Source of the DNA: Rhytidiadelphus loreus
Taxonomy: Eukaryota > Streptophyta > Bryopsida > Hypnales > Hylocomiaceae
NCBI GenBank assembly: GCA_947034895.1
Contig: OX344764.1
Coordinates: forward strand, 40,860,935 to 40,924,934
DNA: 64,000 nt
Direction of reading: 5' to 3'
Shown here piece by piece: positions 1-11,044 of this stretch. Below the pieces are notes generated by a model that saw nothing but the letters and a program-made list of their open reading frames with translations, was not told the DNA's origin and ran no database searches. The first letter of the stretch is position 1, and every line of letters starts with the position of its first letter. The position numbers and the translations under genes are program-made.

Positions 1-1070
1 AACCCTGCAACCGCAGAAATTTCCGTAAAAAAATTAGGCGCATTTCGATCACGGGCACGCACAGGGGAAGAGTTCGCATGTGGTTGTGGAGTTAGGGAAG
101 GGGACCATTTGATGTAGGTTGCTTCATTGTGTTATTGGGATTTCCAGGGAATTGGCCGGAAAGTCGTGTTTATTCACTCACTCACTGAGGCATTCCTTCC
201 TTCCGTGTGATGTTGTGCAGGTAGGTCACCATGGATCGGGTAGCTATGGAATTCGGGCTTGAGGAACTTTCCGATCTGCAAACTCTGAGGCTTCTGCTCT
301 CTCTTCAATTATGTCGTTCTTCGTCAGCTCCTCCTTCCGCTGCAACACGACGCCCAAGGACGCCGACTCGGATCCGTTCCAGGCCCCCTCGACTGCCACG
401 ACCGTACCCCCCACCAGCTTTCACCCCCGTGGGACTTCTCTCCCCCGGACTTGAAGGCCTCATCGTCGATTTCGCAGCCATGGACGTGAACCTCCAGCAG
501 CCAAGCACCTGGCCGAGCGATGCGAAGTTCTGGTCGGAATACTGGATTTGGATGGTACTGAGCGGCATTCCCTTGTATTATCTTCCACCTCACGACCTCC
601 ACCCCAGCGAATAGGGCGGGTTCAGGGGCTCACGAGCTAGCTCACCGTGCCCAACGCTTCTTCTCGAGCCAGAGTCTGTTTGCTGTGCAAGGGTGGAGAC
701 AGAATTGTAGCCGAAGGAGTTGTTTTAGGAGTCGCCATTTTGTGCATGTCATTTGGTTGTTCGATCATGCTAAGGATTCGGCTTCTGAGTCGGCAAGTTT
801 GTACTGGATCGATCCCGAGGCTTGGTTCTTGACTAGTTCGGTACTTTGTGAGTTTGGTTCTGGTCGTCCTGGACGCCTTGTCTTTCGCTTGATGGTGATA
901 TATATATTTCGATTTCCGATCTTGCACTTGATCGATCGATTGGAAAGACTAGCTGAAGCAATTGCACGTGTTATTCGGAGCCTCTGGTCACTCTGTTTGA
1001 GTTGGTTCCTAGCTTGCGTGCATGCTGCTTGTCCTGGAATCTGGAAATGTAACTTGACTTCCAAACCATG
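1..1070 (+). repeat. Left arm of an inverted gene duplication
   Basis: This arm matches the reverse complement of about 9720-10850. The match covers the leader (start of window to 230), the reading frame at 231-614 and the 3' flank, including the shared stretch around GGGGCTCACGAGCTAGCTCA near 629. Similarity is high but broken by small indels and one larger deletion in the coding part. The arms converge (tail to tail). The left edge runs off the window, so the true length is unknown. The arm is more GC-rich than the repeats that follow it at about 1.1 kb. Confidence 0.85.
231..614 (+). CDS. Small Pro/Arg-rich protein of unknown function, copy 1 (127 aa)
   Basis: I do not recognise the family. 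The start sits in a good context (CACCATGG), and the leader just upstream is shared with the copy at 10079-10615. The N terminus is Leu-rich (TLRLLLSLQLCRSS), followed by a basic Pro/Arg stretch (about residues 40-65) and a segment ending SPGLEGLI. Compared with the 178-aa second copy the middle is shortened by roughly 150 bases. The reading frame is nevertheless regained, and the last 20 or so residues align (VLSGIPL..LPPHDLHPSE against VLSRLPV..FPPCDFNSSE) up to almost the same stop. Frame retention across a large indel argues for a real coding sequence. No signal peptide or known domain is visible. An expressed but non-essential family member, or a young pseudogene, remains possible. Confidence 0.5.
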   Translation: MDRVAMEFGLEELSDLQTLRLLLSLQLCRSSSAPPSAATRRPRTPTRIRSRPPRLPRPYPPPAFTPVGLLSPGLEGLIVDFAAMDVNLQQPSTWPSDAKFWSEYWIWMVLSGIPLYYLPPHDLHPSE

Positions 1071-1194
1071 ATTTTGTTTGTTTGGGATGCCGACGACTGT
1101 GTTAATGTATACCGGCCTGCATTTCGCCCTTGACCTAAACGTACTTAATTACACATGTTTTGCAAAATTTCTTGACAAGAATTATGGGATTCAT

Positions 1195-2040
1195 TTGCAC
1201 CAATTGAGGTGTTCATTTGTTTTGTTTTGTGGCAAGGTGATGAGGGTATCATGAGTGGGGTTTCCTTGAAGCATTTAATATCATCATCATCCATGTTTCT
1301 GTCCTATTTTCTTTTGGATATGTGTCACCTTTTCATCCAAAACAACTCATATTTTCATCTTACATTTTCTTACAACACTTGGATGTTGGAATTAAATGGT
1401 GAAGAGGTGAAAGGATGAATAATTATTGACCTTGTAAGTATGCATGATGCAATGAGAATAAATGTCTATGAAGATCCTCTGATACTTTAATTTGTGAATT
1501 AGTGAAAAGAACTTTTGACATAATTCTTAGTTTGTGGATAATTATCACAAAAAAGTCCTTAGAACCATTGCAAATGACTAAGATTGAAGAGTCTTTCCTT
1601 GTTCAATGACCAATTAAATGTCTTGACTCTTGGACCCTTCATTAAGAGAGCCTTCAACTCTTTAATTTGACGTTTGGCCTTGAACAGATAGGTATAAGAG
1701 AGAAAGTACTCCTCATAAGATCCTTTCATAATGGACAATTTTGGGAATCATTGAAAAGAAATTTATCATTGACAATTGTGCACTTATCATACTCAAAGTT
1801 CTTTTATTTTTCATAATTAGTTTGGGATATAATACTAAATTTAATTTTAGGTTTGAGAAGTAATTACTGATTTAGATAAATACCCATTTAGTTTACGCTA
1901 ATAAATTTTGTTATAAATTTTATTCTATTTTGAAATTTTGAAAATATAAATGAATAGTAGTAGTAGTAATTTTAGTTATTTTAATTTTAGATTTTCATAT
2001 TTCTAATTTAATTAATTGGCAAAAGGTCATACTAGATTAT
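1195..2040 (+). repeat. Dispersed repeat family A, copy 1
   Basis: This is one of about seven related copies, all in the same orientation, between 1.2 and 29 kb. Shared landmarks are a TTTTCATCCAAAA(T/C)AACTCA-like stretch, then CTTGGATGTTGG, then TGATGCAA, then GAAGATCCT(T/C)TGATACT and a run around AAAAGAACTTTTGACA. It resembles the copy at 7303-8080 most closely; both begin near CAATTGAGGT(G/A)TTCATTTG. No coding sequence is evident. The family could be a decayed LTR or a non-autonomous element. Confidence 0.6.
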
Positions 2041-3340
2041 TAGATTTTCTTATTTCTTAATCTATAAATGTTGCCAAAGACATTTATTGTTGATGGATGA
2101 CAAAGAATCCTTCTTTGCACAATAGAAGAACATATGTTTATTTCTAGAGATTGTATGTAGAAAGGGGAGGTCTTGCACATTAGTTTGACCTCCAACAAAT
2201 GCTTTGGGGATTTTTTTAGAAGCAAACTTGGAGGGTGCACTTAGTTCTACTATAACAAACCACGTGCAAACAAGTAGTTTCCAATAAAATATAATTTCAA
2301 CCTAAAATTTTGAACATTGTTTAATAATGACTATAGCTTTCTATTGCCAAAATAACTCAAATAAAATATGAAATGATTCCTAGAAGAGGTTGAAAATGAA
2401 CTAAAATGGCATGTTTTTCAACTCAAATAATTATAGAGAATACATTTAGATGACCATTGAGTCAATATTCAACTCAAAATGAGCTTTCAATAATGAGTTA
2501 TTTTTAGAAATTTTTTGTTCACTTTTTTCTTATGTAATACCGAGGTGTGATAGTTATTTTTCAGTTCTACAAAGTATCTTTTTACTTCAAAAATTTGTAA
2601 CTAATTATTATTAAGAAATAAAAATATCAATAATTCAAAACATAAGCTTTCAAAGTATGAAAATCTATTCATATTTTTTTAATTTTGTTCTATTTAAAAT
2701 TCAAAAAGTATATAAGGGGGTCCAAAGTTTTGTTCGCACGTGGTTTCTAATGGACACTCTAAATGACCCCCCGAGGAAGCAAATGATTCACACGATACTC
2801 CAAAAGATGAATTCTACACTTCCTTTAAGGTTTAATTATCTTTTGAAAAGATCCATGATCTAATCATGTTAATTATCATAATTACTTCAATATTCCATTC
2901 ACCACATTCAACTATTTACACCTTAAAAGTCATGTATCCATGACCATTCGCCACTTAACTACTTTGATGAAGCAATTAAAGATCAATTGGCATTTAGGTA
3001 GCTTATGTGTTGCAAAACTTAGACACATTAACTCGCTCATAGATTACCCTCATCAATCTGAAATTGGACACTAATAGTATCATGGACACGGACATGAACA
3101 AGTGTTTGCAAACCTAATCACATTGTCATTCTTGGAAAACTTGGTATGCATCAAAATTGCCTAGAACTATATTATGAAAAATAATTGGTAAAATAATTTA
3201 GATTTAAATAGATATTAAAGATCTCAATTTCCAAATTTTCATGTTCTTTATGTAACCTGAAGTGGAACACTTACTACTAGAAGTTAGAATTCAGCTAAGT
3301 TTCCAAACAAGGTATCAAAATTTATTAGTTGAAATATGAA
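2040..3340 (+). repeat. Dispersed repeat families B and C (interrupted by the hAT-like MITE)
   Basis: Family B (2040-2226 plus 2776-2880) has the landmarks GATGGATGACAAAGAAT and GAAGCAAATGATTCACA. Family C (about 2940-3340) has the landmarks GATCAATTGGCATTTAGGTA and TTCTTGGAAAACTTG. The same B-then-C order occurs at 26.9-28.4 kb, so the two are probably parts of one larger ancient repeat. Small open frames here are repeat sequence, not genes. Confidence 0.6.
2227..2775. mobile_element. hAT-like MITE, copy 1 (549 bp, 8-bp TSD)
   Basis: A perfect 8-bp target-site duplication, GAAGCAAA, flanks the element (2219-2226 and 2776-2783). The ends are CTTGGAGGGTGCACTTAG and, read inward from the right, CTCGGGGGGTCATTTAG. 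An internal pair, AAACCACGTGC and GCACGTGGTTT, lies near the termini. The uninterrupted target can be seen at about 27084-27100 (GCTGAAGCAAATGATTCACA) in a related host repeat. The 8-bp TSD and short imperfect terminal repeats fit non-autonomous hAT elements. The reverse-complement relative at 5448-6011 is clearly the same family. Confidence 0.85.
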
Positions 3341-3384
3341 CCTTAGCTCTTTTGATAAACAATCTTTTTATTGTAATGTTATCA

Positions 3385-4780
3385 ACAAACAATCTCGTTG
3401 TGGAGTTGGCAAATGATGATACTATGGTTGGTCAGATGCCATGGACAAAGCCTACATAATCATAAACTTTACTCAATCCAAAGACTTACTAATTAAACTC
3501 CATTATCAAGTATGATCAACATTTGGAAGCCTCGCAAATCACAAATGTAGCAATTCAATTGGTGCGTTAACACAAGGCATGCAAGAGCTTGAAGATGCAA
3601 GTATGCAAAGAAAAATTTGAATCACAAGCGATGGGAAGAAGAGCTTAGCTTCCTTACACAGAGCAAATAAGTAGAGTGTGCATTCAAATGCGAACAAGAG
3701 CAAGAGCCGCAATAGAAGAGTAATGTTCTTGGTTTGACACTCACTTTGCCTCTCTTTTATATAGTGTTTCTATGTGAGAATTATAGTAAAACTTTTCTAG
3801 TTGGATATGTCGCATTTTCATCCAAAATAACTCATTTCATTGTGTATTGTGCATTTTCATCCAAAATAACTAATTTTAATTAGTGGGATGAAATGGTAGG
3901 TGAGAGGTGAAGTCATTGGCATTAACCCTTAAGCGCTTCGACGTTCATATTCTGGACGATAAATAGAAGGCTTCAAGGCGCTTTTCTGTCCAACTAACTT
4001 TTCATTCATCCAGTGTAACACTTGAATCTTGAAAAGACAAACTTCCTTAATGATCAATTTCATGAAATTGCAATAAATGATGTTTTTGTAGAAAGATGTA
4101 AGCAAAAATGTGTCAAAACTAGAAAAAGGATTGAGGCATTAAGGAATTAGTTAACCTTGTGTGTAGGCATGATGTAAGAAGATAAATGGTTGAGAAGATT
4201 TTAGAGAAGATCCTTTGATACTATTGTAGATATGCAAAAAGAACATTTGACACAAGGTTTGTAGATGTCTAAAGGACTCTCTGCAAATCACTAAAAAGAT
4301 CCGAAGAGAAAATGTTTACAAAAGTATGAATGATTGCAAATATTGTTTAATACTCTAACCTTGAAGATTTGTGAGAAGGACTTTTGACTTGGGTCTAAAT
4401 TAAAAGATATTAGTGGAAATTTTTAGGATCATTAATTGTAAATGACTAGAAACTTTCTTTGACTCTCTGACCCTTATGGCCTTAATCTATAACCCTAAGT
4501 AAGTCTTAATCTTTAAATCCATATTCCTTCATAGAAAGATATATTAAAAAGTAAGCCTAAGAAAATGCATGAGAAGATTGTTTGATATTCCTTTACACAA
4601 GTGAAAAGAACTTAACTATTAAATCCATTAAGACTTTGAAAAGTTTATCCTTGATCCTTTAAAAAATTCAAGAGGATGGAAAGATATGTTTATGCACATT
4701 GCAATGTTGTTAGTTATTTCCAAAGGATTACGACTTTTGCACATTATTAATAATGATTTCTAGGATGTCTTAAAAAAAAA
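3385..4780 (+). repeat. Dispersed repeat family A, copy 2
   Basis: This copy matches 11045-12340 along most of its length, from GTTGTGGAGTTG through GCAAGGCATGCAAGAGC-like text and a TATATAG stretch near 3760. The phrase around TTTTCATCCAAAATAACT is present twice in tandem (3817 and 3851). A Stowaway-like element interrupts it at 4783. No gene is seen. Confidence 0.6.
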
Positions 4781-4782
4781 TA

Positions 4783-5348
4783 CTCCCTCTGTCCCAAAAT
4801 GATCATCCTATTTGACAAAATGTTTCAGATTAAGGCTAAAATAACTTTTTTAAGACCCATTTTGCATGATAGGTAGAGTTTAGTATACTCTTAGTGTCCT
4901 ACAAACATTGACTTTAGAAGCCTTTTTCAAAGTGTAGTTTTAAATTATTGAAAAGTAGAATTTTTTAGGCATTTCTAAATAGCACCAGTAGGCATTTAGT
5001 TGTTGAGTGTGAGGTTATAATTTTATAGGCATTTAGAATAAGCCAAAGCCCATGTGTGGACCTCAATATTGACTCCAAAAGTTTCTTCTCCTTCAATTAG
5101 ACAATACTCAAAGAGATGCAAAAAATAAAATTGAATAATGTTGATTGTCCCCTTGAATCATTTTATGTGTCTTTTGATTGATAATTGAATGGAGGGAGGG
5201 AGAGCTATTCCTCAAAATTGTTTTGTTGATCCTAGAGAGCAATCGAAAATTGAATCTGACCAATTTGCAACATCACAAATGCAATAGGAAGATCATTTTG
5301 GGACAAAAAATTAGAGCCAACAAGAAGATCATTATGGGACGGAGGGAG
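4783..5348. mobile_element. Stowaway-like (Tc1/mariner) MITE, copy 1 (566 bp)
   Basis: The terminal inverted repeats are CTCCCTCTGTCCCAAAATG and CATTATGGGACGGAGGGAG-type ends, flanked by TA on both sides (4781-4782 and 5349-5350). The CTCCCTCCGTCCC terminus and TA target are the known signature of plant Stowaway elements. The second copy at 8419-8985 is nearly the same sequence and length (567 bp), which points to recent movement. It contains no transposase frame. Confidence 0.9.
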
Positions 5349-5447
5349 TAACAAACAAAATTACCTTCAATATCTCCCTCAAAATGACGACCTCACATTC
5401 AAGATTTAAATGCCCATTGATGCTTCTTGAAATTGTCATAAAAATTT

Positions 5448-6011
5448 CTCGGGGGGGTCATTTAGAGTATCCATTAGAAACCATGTGCAAACAAAACTTT
5501 GGACCCCCTATATACTTTTTGAATTTTAAATAAAACAAAATTAAAAAATATGAATAGATTCTCCTACTTTGAAAGTTTATGTTTTGAATTATTGATATTT
5601 TTATTTCTTAATAATAATTAGTTACAAATTTTTGAAGTAAAAAGATACACTGTAGAACTGAAAAATAACTTTCACACCTCTACATTATATAAAAAAAAAA
5701 TTGTCTAGAAAATGAACAAAAAAATTCCAAAAATAACTCATTGTTGAAAGCTCATTTTGAGTTGAATATTGACTCAATAGTCATCTAAATGTGTCCTCTA
5801 TAATTATTTGAGTTGAAAAACATGCCATTTTAGTTCATTTTCAACCTCTTCTAGAAATCATTTCATATTTTATTTGAGTTGGAAATTTTGGCAATAGAAA
5901 GCTATAGTCATTATTAAACAATATTCAAAATTTTAGGTTGGAATTATATTTTATTAGAAACCACTTGTTTGCACGTGGTTTGTTATAGTAGAACTTAGTG
6001 CAACTCCCGAG
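5448..6011. mobile_element. hAT-like MITE, copy 2 (564 bp, inverted relative to copy 1)
   Basis: The element begins CTCGGGGGGGTCATTTAGAG and ends TTGCACTAA...CTCCCGAG-like when both ends are read. Flanking 8-mers are AAAAATTT (5440-5447) and AAAATTTT (6012-6019), matching at 7 of 8 positions. The interior is the reverse complement of 2227-2775 over nearly its whole length, including the AAACCA.GTGC pair near the ends. Confidence 0.8.
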
Positions 6012-6559
6012 AAAATTTTCACTTTTTAATATGCCAAAATTACAATTTGAAAATGGCAACTAGTTTTTAGGATGTTAGGAGTACATTGAATTGTCCTTAC
6101 AATGTGAAACAAGTTCTTAAAATGTTATTTTTAGCCTTAATGTGGAGCATTTTGTTGAACAAGAAGATCATTTTGAGATGATTTAAGAAAAACTTAGAAG
6201 GTATGAATGCTCCTCTCTATTTGTCAAAAATTATATTAAACTATTAGTTTTAAAAATGACTTATGAATGCTCAAAAAAATTATGATTAATATAAAAATTA
6301 TAGCATTTGATTTTTCTAAATGTCTTTTTTCCTACTATGATCTTACAATCTACATAATAAAAAGATTGGGCTTCTTCTTTATGGATTAGAAAAGTTAAGA
6401 AAGTATCAATTAACTCAAAATTGTCTCTTTCATCTCACTTGACCTTGCTAGAGTCTTCAACCAATTTCTTAACTTAATAAAACTAAAGTTGAAACATGAT
6501 TTGGTAGATTTAATTTTGATGTCTCTTCTTCCAAAATGGAAATTTAGGTCCCACCATAA

Positions 6560-7274
6560 GGGTGATTGCAAGAAAGACCGGTCCTATGAGGTGTCACAAT
6601 TGAAGTGACAGAGTTGGTTTTGGCCGTAACTTTTGGAAATTGAAGCCAATGGACTTGAAATTTTTATGGAAGATTGCTAAATCAGAAAACATGAGATTTG
6701 TTATTTTTCAAAAAATTTGAAAAATAAGTTTATAATTAAATATCAATTTAGCTAATTTGTCACACTTTGCAATTCAGGGTTTTTTAGTACTGTGAAGTAT
6801 CCAAAAAACATGATGTTCACTTGACTTTTTTGTGGCCTATTCCTACACTAGATGGGCATATGCCTACCAAAGGGAATTCAAAAAAACACAATTCTTTGTC
6901 TTCAACATGCATGCAAATAGGGGTCCCTTATGCATAGCACTCCAAACTTTCATGATGGTTTCAACTTCTAGTTTTTGGTGAAATGTAATTACTATCAAGT
7001 CTTTATAAACAACCAATTTTTAGTTTTTTTTATTCATGATTTTCTAATTTTTATTAATTTATACTTTATTTTATCTACTTTCTGTGACAAACCGTCATTT
7101 TTTTTAAGTAGTATTGTTTAGTATTATAAAGTATTCAAAAGTACTATTGGCCATTGATTTTTCAGATCAACGGCTGAGATTGCTCCATTTTGTAGTACTC
7201 CTAGTACTGGGCAGAAAAAACGCAGTTTTTGACCAAACGCTACCAAAATCGTTCGGTCTTTCATGCAATCACCC
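6560..7274. mobile_element. Terminal-inverted-repeat element with 4-bp TSD, copy 1 (715 bp)
   Basis: The ends are GGGTGATTGCAAGAAAGACC and, inverted, GGGTGATTGCATGAAAGACC. The flanks are ATAA at 6556-6559 and ATAA at 7275-7278. A second family member at 50928-51645 is 718 bp long, in the opposite orientation, with a different 4-bp duplication (AACT). Internal similarity includes GGCC.TAACTTTTG near one end and GATTTTG.T.GCGTTTGG near the other. It has no transposase. The 113-aa open frame overlapping its right end (7124-7465, minus) crosses the boundary and is not a gene. Confidence 0.8.
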
Positions 7275-7302
7275 ATAACAAAAAAAAAATCAAATTCAAA
7301 CT

Positions 7303-8080
7303 TGTACCAATTGAGGTATTCATTTGTGTTTGTGGCAAGGTAATGAGGATGTGATGAGACTTTGTGGGATTTATTCAAAGCATTTATCATTTTCATCCAT
7401 CTTTTGTACGTCCTTTTGAAATTTGGATACATCACCTTTTCATCTAAAATAACCCATTTTTTCATCTAGTATTCTCTTATAGCTCTTGGATGTTGGAATA
7501 AAATGGTGGAGAGGTGAAATTACAATTGGTATTGACCTTGTAAGTATGTATGATGCAATGAGAAAAATGCCTTAGAAGTCCTTTGATACTCTTGTGATTT
7601 GTGAATAAATAAAAAAGAACTTTTGATACAATTCTTAGTTGTGGATATCATAAAAAAGTCTTTATAATCATTGCAAATGACTAAGAAGAGCCTTTGCTTG
7701 TTTAATGACCGATTAAATCTTTGACTCTTTGACCCTTAAGAGAGCCCTTCACCCTTTTGACACTTGACCTCGAATGCATAGGTAAACAAGAGAAAACGCT
7801 TCATAAGATCCTTAAGTTTGATAATTGATGTTTTTGAAAATAATTGAAAAAAACTTTTAACATGGACAATAATGCACTTATTGTATTCAATGTTCTTTTG
7901 TTTTCCATTAGTTTGAGATCATACTAGATTTTTGGTTGGAGAAATAATTATTGATTGGGATAAATACCAATTAAATTCACACTAGTAAATTTAGTTAGAC
8001 TAATGTTAAAATTTTGAAAATGCATTATTATTAGTAGAAATTCTAGTTTCAAAAAAAAAAAAATTGAACTATTTTGAAAA
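7303..8080 (+). repeat. Dispersed repeat family A, copy 3
   Basis: This copy parallels 1195-2040, beginning TACCAATTGAGGTATTCATT, with the landmarks TTTTCATCTAAAATAACCCA and GATGTTGGAATAAAATGG. It lies immediately right of the 4-bp-TSD element. No gene is seen between 8080 and 8418. Confidence 0.55.
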
Positions 8081-8418
8081 AGGTCATAGTACTCCAACTA
8101 CTATCCTTTCAAGCACAAAATCGATTGGCATTTTTTCTTACAACAAATGAATCCCAAATATGCATTTGAATGCACAATGAAGAAATTAAATTGAAATTAA
8201 ATACACCAACATGATGAATCAACTTTTATTTCACTTTAAAAAAATTGTATGAAGTCTCAAGGGTCAAGTAAAATCAACTTTGTCCAAAAGAAATTTGAAG
8301 TAGGTACTTTCCTACCTTTTCTAATCCATCAAGACGGTACTTCTTTTATTTATTATTTAGGTTGTAGGAAAGAAGACATTTAGAAGAATCGAATGCTGAT
8401 ATGTTTATATGAATCATA

Positions 8419-8985
8419 CTCCCTCTGTCCCAAAATGATCTTCGTGTTTGACAAAATGTTCCAGATTAAGGCTAAAAATAACTTTTTTAAGACCCATTTT
8501 GCATGGTAGGTAGAGTTTAGTATACTCTTAGTGTCCTACAAACATTGACTTTAGAAGCCTTTTTCAAAGTGCAGTTTTAAATTATTGAAAAGTAAAATTT
8601 TTTGGGCATTTTTAAATAGCACCAGTGGGCATTTAGTTGTTGAGTGTGAGTTTATAATTTTATAGGCATTTAGAATAAGCCAAAGCCCATATATAGACTT
8701 CAATATTGACTCCAAAAGTTTCTTCTCCTTCAATTAGACAATACTCAAAGAGATGCAAAAAATAAAATTGAACAATGTTGATTGACCCCTTGAATCATTT
8801 CATGTGTTTTTTGATTGATGATTGAATGGATGGAGGGGGAGCTATTCCTCAAAATTGTTTTGTTGATCCTAAAGAGCAATCGAAAATTGAATCTGACCAA
8901 TTTGCAACATCACAAATGCAATAGGAAGATCATTTTGGGACAAAAAATTAGAGCCAACAAGAAGATCATTATGGGACGGAGGGAG
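8419..8985. mobile_element. Stowaway-like (Tc1/mariner) MITE, copy 2 (567 bp)
   Basis: It has the same CTCCCTCTGTCCC and GGGACGGAGGGAG ends as copy 1, flanked by TA (8417-8418 and 8986-8987). The empty target is preserved in a related repeat near 26808-26830 (AATCATAATAGTTTTGG), where a single TA sits at the insertion point. The minus open frame at 8551-8733 is internal to the element and not a gene. Confidence 0.9.
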
Positions 8986-9052
8986 TAATAGTTTTGGTCA
9001 TTGAAAAGTCATTTTAAGAACTTACTATCAGTGAATTTCTTCAAACAAAGAG

Positions 9053-9465
9053 GAGCAACCATTTGTCACCCAACTACTTTAATGGAGCATTCAATGATCA
9101 ATTGACATTTAGGTACTAGCCTGTGCATTGCAAGAATTAAATTCATTGATTACCCTTGCCAAACTAAAATTGGACATTGATAGTATTATGGAACATTGCA
9201 AACCTTAATCACATTAGACATCATTCTTGGAAAACTTGCTAGCTATGCATCAAAAGTCAAAACTACCTAGAAATCTAAGCATGATGAAAAACTCTGGTAG
9301 AACTGGATTTGAATAGAAATTAAAGATCTCACTTTCAAGCCATTTTCATGTTCTTCATGTAACATGGAAATGGAACACATACTACTAGTCAAGTCAGAAC
9401 TGGTGTTGGTTAGAAATCTGAAGTTCCGAACCTTAGCTCCTCTCATAAATTTTTTTTATTCTGAC
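9053..9465 (+). repeat. Dispersed repeat family C, copy 2
   Basis: This copy is similar to 2940-3360 and 27545-28371 (landmarks GATCAATTGACATTTAGGTA, CTTGGAAAACTTGCTAG and ATGGAACACATACTACTAG). Similarity to the copy at 3.3 kb stops near 9465, after GAACCTTAGCTC, and resumes near 11045. The small gene at 10079-10615 lies in the interval that interrupts it. The 110-aa plus frame starting at 9364 runs from repeat into unique sequence and is not credible as a gene. Confidence 0.55.
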
Positions 9466-9719
9466 GTCTGTAGCTTATTTTGCTTATTTTTGCGCTCTTT
9501 CGATTCAACACTAAAGGACCACATATCGCTGTCACAGTCACTTCACGGGACTCACGGTGAGATTCATGCTCAGGACCACAGTGAGGAGGAAAGAAAAGTG
9601 AAGACACGGGAATACATTCAAACAAAAATTCTACTCCCCTTCCGAATTACGAACAGATCGAGAACAATCGCGAATCCCGGGAAGAGGGACCACTGACAGG
9701 GTTCCTTGCGACCGGTCTG

Positions 9720-10850
9720 CCCTTAATTCAGAATAACACGTGCAGTTGCTTCAGCCTTTCCAATCGATCGATCATGTGCAAGATCGGAAATTTATTACCA
9801 TCAAGCGGAGACGTCCAGGACGACAGTAACCAAGCTCACAAAGCACCGTACTAGTCGAAAGCCAAGCCTCGGGGTCCCATACAAACTTGGCGACTCAGAA
9901 ACCGAATCCTCAGCATGATCAAACAACCAAATGACATGCAGAAGATCGACTGCTTAAACTGCTTGCTACAACTTTGTCTCCACCCTTGCACAGCAAACAG
10001 ACGCTGCCTCGAGAAGAAGCGTTTGAAGAAGCTAGAGTTTGCGCACGGTGAGCTAGCTCGTGAGCCCCTGAACCAGTCCTATATATATTCGCTGGAGTTG
10101 AAGTCGCAAGGTGGAAAAGGATCCACGGGAAGGCGGCTCAGTACAAATGAATCCAGGACGGGTGTGGGTGGGCGGGTGGGAGGAACAAATCCACCTGCTG
10201 ACGACGGAACTCCATGGCGGAAATGATCGATGCTTGGCGTCGGCGTCATGACGAACTCGAAATCCGGCTCCTGCTCTTGGCTGCGTCTGGCTTCTGGTGG
10301 CTGGTCGAGGGCCATGTCCATGACTGCCTTATTGATGAGGCCCAAAAGTCCGGGGGAGAGAAGCACGTCCATGGCTGCGATATCGATGAGGTCTTCAAGT
10401 CCGGGGGAGACAAGTCCCACGGGGGCGAAAGCTGGTCGGGGGTACGGTCGTGACAGTCGAGAGGGCCTGGAACGGATCCGAGTCGGCGTCCTTGGGCCTC
10501 GTGTTGCAGCGGAAGGAGGAGCTGATGAACGACATAATTGAAGAGACAGCAGAAGCCTCAAAGTTCGCAGATCGGAAAGTTCCTCAAAGACGGTTTCCAT
10601 AGCTTCCCAATCCATGGTGACCTACCTGCATTTGAAACATCACATGGACGGAAGGAATGCCTCAGTGAATAAACACGACTTTCCAATTCCCTGGAAATCC
10701 CAACAACACAATGAAGCAACCTGCATCAAATGGTCCCCTTCCCTAACTCCACAACCACAAACTCTTCACCTGTGTTAATACCAGATCGAAATGCGCCTAA
10801 TTTTTGCGAACATTTCTGTGCTTGCAGGGTTGAAACTACCGTGTATAAGA
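9720..10850 (-). repeat. Right arm of the inverted gene duplication
   Basis: This is the reverse-complement counterpart of 1-1070, including leader (about 10616-10850), coding region and 3' flank. Leader identity is easy to see: CACTGAGGCATTCCTTCC and GGAATTTCCAGGGAATTGG-type text occurs in both arms. The arm sits between family C (to 9465) and family A (from 11045). Confidence 0.85.
10079..10615 (-). CDS. Small Pro/Arg-rich protein of unknown function, copy 2 (178 aa)
   Basis: The start is CACCATGG, preceded by the leader shared with copy 1. The N terminus (FEELSDLRTLRLLLSLQL) and the Pro/Arg stretch (PRTPTRIRSRP) match copy 1. This copy then carries two related short segments (LVSPGLEDLIDIAAMDV and LLSPGLLGLINKAVMDM), an internal repeat of about 20 residues of which copy 1 retains only one. 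The C terminus is Pro-rich. There is no transmembrane helix, signal peptide or catalytic motif. Copy 2 probably represents the fuller ancestral form and copy 1 an in-frame deletion derivative. A lineage-specific nuclear or cytosolic protein is the most that can be said. Confidence 0.5.
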   Translation of the reverse strand: MDWEAMETVFEELSDLRTLRLLLSLQLCRSSAPPSAATRGPRTPTRIRSRPSRLSRPYPRPAFAPVGLVSPGLEDLIDIAAMDVLLSPGLLGLINKAVMDMALDQPPEARRSQEQEPDFEFVMTPTPSIDHFRHGVPSSAGGFVPPTRPPTPVLDSFVLSRLPVDPFPPCDFNSSEYI

Positions 10851-11044
10851 AACTAGCGAGAGTGAACATCGAAAGGTGTCTCGTCTTGTTCTTCAATTCC
10901 TATGGCACAAACAAACAACTGTGCTTTGACAGAAATGAATGAAGCTGATTGGGAACCTGGCTAGCCTTTGGGTGAACATTCTACGTGACCCTCGCATACT
11001 TCAGCAAATGTTGCGACCTTAATTGATGACTTGGGAAACAATCT

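Noticed and set aside
7124..7465. 113-aa minus-strand ORF as a gene
   Set aside because: It crosses the exact right boundary of the 4-bp-TSD element into family A.
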